From positions 954,722-1,018,721 of the forward strand of contig OY101121.1 in NCBI GenBank assembly GCA_956465555.1: 64,000 bases of DNA, given 5' to 3'. Below the pieces are notes generated by a model. It did not search any database and was not told where the DNA came from. It saw only the letters and a list, made by a program, of their open reading frames with translations. Positions within the stretch are counted from its first letter, which is position 1. Every line of letters begins with the position of its first letter. Position numbers and translations under genes: made by a program. Positions 58,501 through 64,000 of this stretch are shown piece after piece. Source of the stretch: Nitzschia sp. pyKryTriq1 (taxonomy: Eukaryota > Bacillariophyta > Bacillariophyceae > Bacillariales > Bacillariaceae).

Positions 58501-60185
58501 CTTGGTTTATCCATGCTGATATTATTGACAACTTTCTTGTGTGGATGAGAAAGAATGAAATGAATGACGAACATGTTGTGAGATTTGTGCTCGTAATGGC
58601 CATCGCGGCAACGGGATCTTTTGTGGTGTCTGTAAGTCTTCCGCCCCCGTACACAGGTACCGCGGTACCTACCGTGCGTAGGGTAGAGGGCGGGGGACGC
58701 AGACGGCGCGGGCGCGTCTACTAGTATACCGGTACATTACTTCCCTGCTCTACTACTCTACCCGTAGTAGAGAGACGACGACGACGGTCGTGTCTACAGT
58801 AACACATAATCATGCGAATGACCTACCGGTATCTACCGGTACGTACATGCATACCGGGTCTCTACTCTACTAAGTAGATAGAGACTGGGCGTAGTGTAGC
58901 GACCGCCGGTGGGCGGGCGGGGAGAGGGAGCGGGGGGGGGGATAATGGTATACTGGTAGATAAAGTACTGTACGTACTACTGTACGCCCTACTCCCCCCT
59001 GGTACCGGTACTGTACTGTTCACTGGGCGTACGCTTCTCGGTTGGGTTCTTTCGTACTGGTACCTGGTACTGTACCTGTATGTACACTGTACCAGGAACA
59101 TCCAAGGGTGCGGGTCACCGCGCACTAACGTGGAACTCGCTTTACGGGCACGCTTGGACAATGCTCTTTCGCGCTAGCCACGCTCCGTGGCAAAGCCCGC
59201 TTGGCCTGGGCCAGGCCATGGCCCAGGCCAAGAACGTGGCTCGACAGCCAGACAGACGGAGACAGAAGGAGTTTCGTCTGGAAGGCGCCCGCCTGAACAG
59301 ACAGAGCAACGGTGACGTAGAGACTATTTCTGATTGGACGAGAAGAAGAGGAAGGAAGTTTGAGTGTGATTGAAGGACCTGCCGACTGAAGAGTGGACTG
59401 AAGAGTGAAGGACGATGAGAACCGAACAAGATCGAGAAGCGATCGAAATCGGTCGCTCAGTCCTGGCTCACAATTCTGCAATTGATCGCATCAACACGCC
59501 TCTCAATCGACAGATTAGAAGTAGAGTAAAGCTTTCCCGGCCCACCCACCCTGGGCAAGGCGAGCACTCCCCGCGCACCATCGGATTCGAGCAAATCGAA
59601 CGAATCCGATCGGTCGCACGGGGTTCTAGCGCTCTGTTATATGCCAAGTACGTGTACCTATGGACTTTGTACTTGAACGACTACTCAGAGAGTGAGAGGC
59701 TTCCACGTGTAGATGCGGAGAACAAGGCGTGAGAGAGGTTGAGTCTGGTAAGAATCCACGATATTCAAGAAAGACTCGTGGGCCAAGCTGCGAAGCAGAC
59801 ACCGCGGTTTCGATTTAACGCGCTTTTGAGTTCAGTAGAGGAAGGTGGAGCGCGCGTGATCGCTCGATCCTTGGATGTTCCAGGTCTAACGGTACGGTAC
59901 AAGTACAGTACCGGTCCTGTACCGGTACCGGTACCGTTAGTGAAGTACCGTGCCGGTATGTAGTGCGTCCGACTCTTCGAGCGAAGAAGGCATGTTGTGC
60001 TGGCGACTGTCTGTCTGTGATGCGCACCTTCATACCGGTACGTACGATCTGGTAGCAACTCTACGTGCGATTCGTCTCCCTAACACATCATGGGGGCGGT
60101 CTTTCGTCTTTCAAACGATCTCATCAACGCGTTGTTGCGGTGTTGATACCATTTTTGTTTTAGGCTTCCCTGAATCTCAACATTG
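58501..60185. other. Gene-free region with palindromic tracts and a hairpin
   Basis: No supported gene in 1.7 kb. GGTACCGCGGTACC and GTACCGGTAC strings fill 58655-59095 and 59890-59960. A 13-bp-arm palindrome lies at 59200-59232. Several 70-120-codon ORFs overlap but have repeat-like or arginine-rich composition and no family motif. Confidence 0.5.
59200..59232. repeat. GC-rich palindrome (hairpin)
   Basis: Arms CTTGGCCTGGGCC (59200-59212) and GGCCCAGGCCAAG (59220-59232) pair perfectly across a 7-nt spacer. An outer pair GCCACG (59177-59182) / CGTGGC (59235-59240) may extend the stem. Confidence 0.8.
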
Positions 60186-60940
60186 ATGATGTTGTCCACT
60201 ATCTGTCGTTCCGTCGTGAAGAGAGGAGGCTCTCTAAAGCCTTCCTCAGTGCCCAATATGTTGATCCGACCAATGGCCGGGACAGCCGAATCTCGAACAT
60301 CCGCAGTACGTTGATATCGCTTCCTCACTGTTTTCCGCTCCATTTTATAATCGAGTGAGTCGAATCATTAATATCTCAACATCTCATCTATCTCATCCAT
60401 TTCCAGCTGGGTCACCTTGACAGTGTTGAAAAGTTGGAGTCTCGTTGGCTCGATCAGGTGCCTGTTAAAGACAATGTTGAATATACCGTGTCGAAGGTTG
60501 ATGAATTGGTAAACTGGGCTCGCAAGGGTTCTCTCTGGCCCATGACGTTTGGTTTGGCATGTTGTGCAGTCGAAATGATGCACGCGGCTGCTTCTCGATA
60601 CGATATGGACCGGTTTGGAATGGTTTTCCGTGCCTCCCCCCGTCAGTCTGATGTTATGATTGTTGCTGGAACGCTCACGAATAAGATGGCTCCAGCTTTG
60701 CGAAAGGTTTACGATCAAATGCCTGAGCCTCGATGGGTTCTCTCCATGGGATCTTGTGCCAATGGCGGTGGATATTACCACTACTCCTACGCCGTGGTCA
60801 GAGGCTGCGACCGAATTGTTCCCGTCGATATTTACGTCCCTGGTTGTCCACCAACTGCCGAGGCTCTCCTTTTCGGCTTGTTGCAGCTTCAGAAGAAAAT
60901 CAAAGGAAACAAAAGTCTCTTATTGAAAATGAGGAAGTAG
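60186..60940 (+). CDS. NDUFS7: Complex I subunit NDUFS7 (PSST, 2 exons)
   Basis: Exon 1 (60186-60305) encodes a mitochondrial presequence, [20 protein letters not shown], rich in Arg/Ser and lacking acids. Exon 2 is 60407-60940; the 101-nt intron has a GTACGT donor. The spliced product has 217 aa. NDUFS7 holds the terminal iron-sulfur cluster N2 that passes electrons to ubiquinone. All four ligands are visible: the Cys-Cys pair in [12 protein letters not shown], Cys in [14 protein letters not shown] and Cys in [15 protein letters not shown]. The junction reads [19 protein letters not shown], matching the layout of other algal proteins. The body is strongly conserved, so identity is firm; exon 1 is supported by the splice sites and composition. 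Confidence 0.95.
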
Positions 60941-61913
60941 ATGCGGAACTGATCTTGGCCACACGTCAGCTAATTACGTTAAGCAAACACATTGCATTTT
61001 ATAAATATTTGAAGACGAGCCTGTGTGTGAACCCCTTTTGTTTTACTCATCCTAACTGGACATCGATGTATCTGATGTATTTCGAAGCCGAGTCCGTTCA
61101 TTTTGAAACGGAGAAACCACACAGACGCCACAATAGTAATACAACTACTATGAGCAATAGTTATGTAAGTCACCGCTAGTTTTTCCCTAGCTGCAATTTT
61201 CCATTCTTCGTTGGATGACGCTGATAGTGGCATTCAGCGTGAGCTCTACTATTACAGGGTATATTATAGAATAACATGTGTGGTGCGTTGTTCTCTTAGC
61301 GTTGGTATTACTTAGTCCTTTTCCTCACTCTAGTACGAGTATGCATGGCCCATAACTTGTACCGCTCTATACTAGTAGAGAGAGAAGTTCGATGAAACTC
61401 TACGAAGTGGACCATACTCTACTTTCTGGAAGTGGTGACGTCTAGTAGATTACAAAGCAAGGAGTAACGGTAGTCGTCTCTACTAGTAGAGTAGTCCAAG
61501 TACCGGTAAATAAGGAGACGAGTTGCTGTTTTTGTTCATCCAACAATATTATTGGTCCATGCATCCAATCAGGGGTAAATAAGACTCTTACTGTATTTAC
61601 CCCTGCATCCAATCGCCGTGGTTTTGATCCAGTGGATCGATCGAAGGTACCAAAGACTCATCAGACTACTATCAAGCCTTTCTCTGACCATCCATGATGA
61701 CATCGGCAACTCCATCAGTTGAATTACGTACTCAAGATTTTTGTGCCGATCTTTTCTCTGCGTGTCAAAACTAAAACTGTCACGCACTGTCAACCCTATT
61801 ATACTGCGACATCCGATATCAAAGGAAGAAAGTCGGAAACGAATACTGACTGACTGTCAAACTCATCCTACATTATTTTCATACTTCTTTCACAGATTGA
61901 GCTGTTTTTGACC
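60941..61913. other. Gene-free spacer with a hairpin insertion
   Basis: No gene is seen. It contains CTCTATACTAGTAGAGAGAG and CTACTAGTAGAGTAG strings (61365-61385, 61478-61495) and the small flanked hairpin at 61571-61604. Confidence 0.5.
61571..61604. mobile_element. 34-bp hairpin insertion flanked by 10-bp direct repeats
   Basis: Perfect 11-bp inverted repeats, AGGGGTAAATA (61571-61581) and TATTTACCCCT (61594-61604), enclose 12 bp. Immediately outside are identical 10-bp direct repeats, GCATCCAATC (61561-61570 and 61605-61614). This is the layout of a transposition event with a 10-bp target duplication, or of a hairpin inserted during repair. Confidence 0.6.
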
Positions 61914-63368
61914 ATGGGAAAGTTTCATCTTGCATCGTTCCTTCTGCTGGGAATCTCTGCTTTTCAAGTTGGAGTTAGCGACGCTACCTTGTCTCTCTTT
62001 GCAGGGAAGAAGGCGTTCGCGAGACTTCCTGATGCGACGCCCTCGAACGCTTCGTGGGAAATCGTCCCACGCGGTGGAGAGGCTGCAGCCAAAGTAGCCG
62101 ATGATTCTTCCAAGTCGATTGTCACTATGGCCGTCGACGCGGTTGAAGGTCTGAAGTCGTACATGGAAGGCCCCAAATCTGATACGCTTTTGCTTCTGTT
62201 GACAACCGCGCTCAATACCCCGATCTGCAAGATGCTTGGATCATCGCCAATCCTAGGATTCCTTGCTCTAGGTGTCCTCTTTGGTCCTAACGGCTTGAGT
62301 CTCATTGCTGATGTTCACAAGACTGAGATGATGGCCGATCTTGGTATCGTCTTTTTCCTCTTCGAGATGGGCATCCATCTTGATTTCAAAACTCTCATGA
62401 GTATGAGAAAGGACGTATTCGGCCTCGGTGGAAGTCAATTCTTGGTCACCGCCGCTGTCGTTGCTTTCGTTGCGAAACTATGCGGAATGTCATCCGCCGC
62501 CCAGATTATCTTGGGAGGAGGTCTTGCCCTGTCCAGTTCTGCCTTCGTCCTCCAGCTCTTGAAGGACAAAGATGAGATGGGGTCTCAATTTGGCAAGTCT
62601 TCCTTTGGGGTCCTCTTGTTGCAGGACTTGGCGGTAGTACCCCTCCTTGTTATTACTCCAATTCTTGCAGGTGGTGGTGGTGGACTGAAGGAAGCCCTCG
62701 GCTCCGCTGCAGTCCAAGCGTCCATTGCTCTCGGAACAATCGGTCTAATTGGAAAGTTCCTGTTGAAGCCATTCTTTGACACTGTTGCCAAAGCTGAAAG
62801 TCAAGAGACTTTTGTTGGGGCTATCCTATTTGCTGTTTTGGGAATGTCCTTTTTGACAGAAGGCCTAGGACTCTCCAACACGCTCGGAGCCTTCCTTGCA
62901 GGTGTCTTGCTCTCCGAGACCAAGTACCGTCATCAGATCGAGCACGAAATCGCCCCTTTCCGAGGAATCTTGGTTGGTCTCTTCTTCTTCACTGTTGGTT
63001 TTGAGATTGACCTTCAGTTGATTGCTTCCAAGGCTGGCCTTGTGACCTCCATTGTCCTCGGAATCGTGGGCATGAAGACCCTCATTGCTGCCGGCGTGAG
63101 TTTGGCATTTGGTCTCAGCAAGGGAACAGCCCAGCGCGTTGGTTTGATCTTAAGCCAAGGCGGAGAGTTTGCCTTCGTGGCATTCCGCCTTGCAAGGAGC
63201 TACGGTATTCTCAGCGATGAGGTCACCAAGTTGATGCTTACTTGCGTGAGTCTCACCATGGCCATCACTCCTTTTGCCGAAGAAATGGGGAGCGCTATGG
63301 CTTTGAAGATTGATGGAGCCCCCAAAAAGATTGAGTCGAAGAAGAAGGATTCAAAGAAGAAAAGGTAA
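61914..63368 (+). CDS. KEA-type cation/proton antiporter (CPA2 family) lacking the RCK domain
   Basis: A single exon encodes 484 aa from the ATG at 61914 (GACCATGG context). The N terminus is a signal peptide with a possible A-F plastid motif (GISA|FQVG). From about residue 90 the chain follows the CPA2 antiporter fold: ILGFLALGVLFGPNGLSLI, ADLGIVFFLFEMGIHLDFK, the family block GKSSFGVLLLQDLAVVPLLV with the key Gln-Asp pair, TLGAFLAGVLLSETKYRHQI and GLILSQGGEFAFVAFRLA. This set matches KEA/KefB proteins, which exchange K+ for H+ in chloroplast and bacterial membranes. The chain ends with a short lysine-rich tail where relatives have a NAD-binding RCK/KTN domain. Confidence 0.85.
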   Translation: MGKFHLASFLLLGISAFQVGVSDATLSLFAGKKAFARLPDATPSNASWEIVPRGGEAAAKVADDSSKSIVTMAVDAVEGLKSYMEGPKSDTLLLLLTTALNTPICKMLGSSPILGFLALGVLFGPNGLSLIADVHKTEMMADLGIVFFLFEMGIHLDFKTLMSMRKDVFGLGGSQFLVTAAVVAFVAKLCGMSSAAQIILGGGLALSSSAFVLQLLKDKDEMGSQFGKSSFGVLLLQDLAVVPLLVITPILAGGGGGLKEALGSAAVQASIALGTIGLIGKFLLKPFFDTVAKAESQETFVGAILFAVLGMSFLTEGLGLSNTLGAFLAGVLLSETKYRHQIEHEIAPFRGILVGLFFFTVGFEIDLQLIASKAGLVTSIVLGIVGMKTLIAAGVSLAFGLSKGTAQRVGLILSQGGEFAFVAFRLARSYGILSDEVTKLMLTCVSLTMAITPFAEEMGSAMALKIDGAPKKIESKKKDSKKKR

Positions 63369-64000
63369 AGCTAGATTGCTGGTACAGAAAGGGGTGAAGT
63401 CTGAGTGAGCGTCGCGGTACGACGAAGCGAAACTGCTTTTGGCCGAGACTACTAGAGCATAACAAATTAGTCTTTCCAGAACCCTGAGCTAGATTTACAA
63501 CTCTCTAGACTACACGTACGCACCATCGGTCGCAAGACGTCCTCGCAATATGGCTGCAACAAAGGTTCATAGAACTCTGATAGCTCTATTAGACGTCGAC
63601 AGAGTTCGGGACGACTCCCCCCATTCCCGCTCTCTAGCATGTGTTGCGTCTATCTTACAAAACTAGAGGAGGACCTCGTTGTATATCTCAAATCCTTACT
63701 TGCTGAGCTAGCAAAAGTTATGAAGAGTGAATGGTATAACATATTAAATATGAGTACGTATTCAAGATAGAAGGATCCCATTGTTGTAGTCGCTCTCTAG
63801 CTAGAGTAGAGAGAATAGAACGAATATTATCGTTCCTATTACTCTCTCTCTCTCTCTCTCTCTCTGTCTAGTACTAGCTAGACTAGTAGAGAGAGAGTAG
63901 AGAGAGAGAGCTCTACGGCTCTTTTGACCACGACTCACTCCGTACCTGTACAGTACTTGTACCTGGCACTCCTACAGTGTATGCGATACAACGAAGCCAG
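63369..64000. other. Gene-free right end
   Basis: No gene is seen. It contains a (CT)12 run (63842-63865) followed by CTAGTACTAGCTAGACTAGTAG strings and a GTACCTGTACAGTACTTGTACC tract (63942-63963). Unique DNA fills the rest. Confidence 0.5.

Noticed and set aside
59125-59732. Several 95-118-codon frames on both strands right of the pheophytinase-like gene
   Set aside because: They overlap each other, are built partly from a palindrome and have no recognisable pattern.
1-64000. tRNA, rRNA and CRISPR features
   Set aside because: None was recognised by eye; a covariance-model scan for tRNA and snRNA would be needed to exclude them, and the evenly spaced repeats present are microsatellites rather than CRISPR arrays.

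Overview
The window looks like nuclear DNA of a photosynthetic stramenopile, most likely a diatom. Genes are compact. Introns are short GT-AG introns (51-160 nt), found by translating across breaks in reading frame. Six or more proteins begin with a signal peptide followed by an 'A/S-F' cleavage motif (the ASAFAP-type signal that sends proteins into secondary plastids). No species can be named from the sequence alone.

Layout from left to right: a partial TMEM131-like secretory-pathway protein (minus, runs off the left edge); two lysine-rich coiled-coil proteins (plus); a plastid-targeted aldo/keto-reductase-fold protein that has lost its active-site residues; dolichol kinase; a third lysine-rich coiled-coil protein (minus); a plastid-targeted protein of unknown function; a START-like lipid-binding protein; a three-exon calpain (minus); eIF2A (minus); a multispanning membrane protein of unknown function with one intron; a PIF/Harbinger DNA transposon with terminal repeats and a TCA target duplication (31186-33402), internally deleted; a p24/TMED cargo receptor; a possible PX-domain protein; two more lysine-rich coiled-coil proteins; a plastid-targeted protein with two retropepsin-like lobes; a membrane-anchored histidine phosphatase; a mitochondrial carrier; the CAAX protease STE24 (three exons); an aldo/keto reductase with intact active site; a plastid-targeted Mini-RNase III (three exons); an M50-type membrane metalloprotease; a cyclin; a pheophytinase-like alpha/beta hydrolase; the complex I subunit NDUFS7; and a KEA-type cation/proton antiporter without its regulatory domain.

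The genes do not form one pathway. Three themes recur: secretory-pathway housekeeping (TMEM131-like, dolichol kinase, p24, STE24), plastid function (AKR-like, Mini-RNase III, pheophytinase-like, retropepsin-like, possibly KEA), and a local cluster of five lysine-rich coiled-coil proteins, at least two of which share a C-terminal module.

Most intergenic DNA carries short self-complementary tracts of two kinds: GTACCGGTAC/TACTGTAC strings and CTCTACTAGTAGAG strings. They are absent from the coding exons inspected. One copy of a duplicated intergenic segment (17.2 versus 17.7 kb) contains such a tract where the other copy does not, which is direct evidence for its gain or loss. Other structure includes a degraded copy of part of the eIF2A gene, a 34-bp hairpin insertion flanked by 10-bp direct repeats, and a MITE-like inverted repeat near 8.6 kb with a related motif near 39.1 kb.
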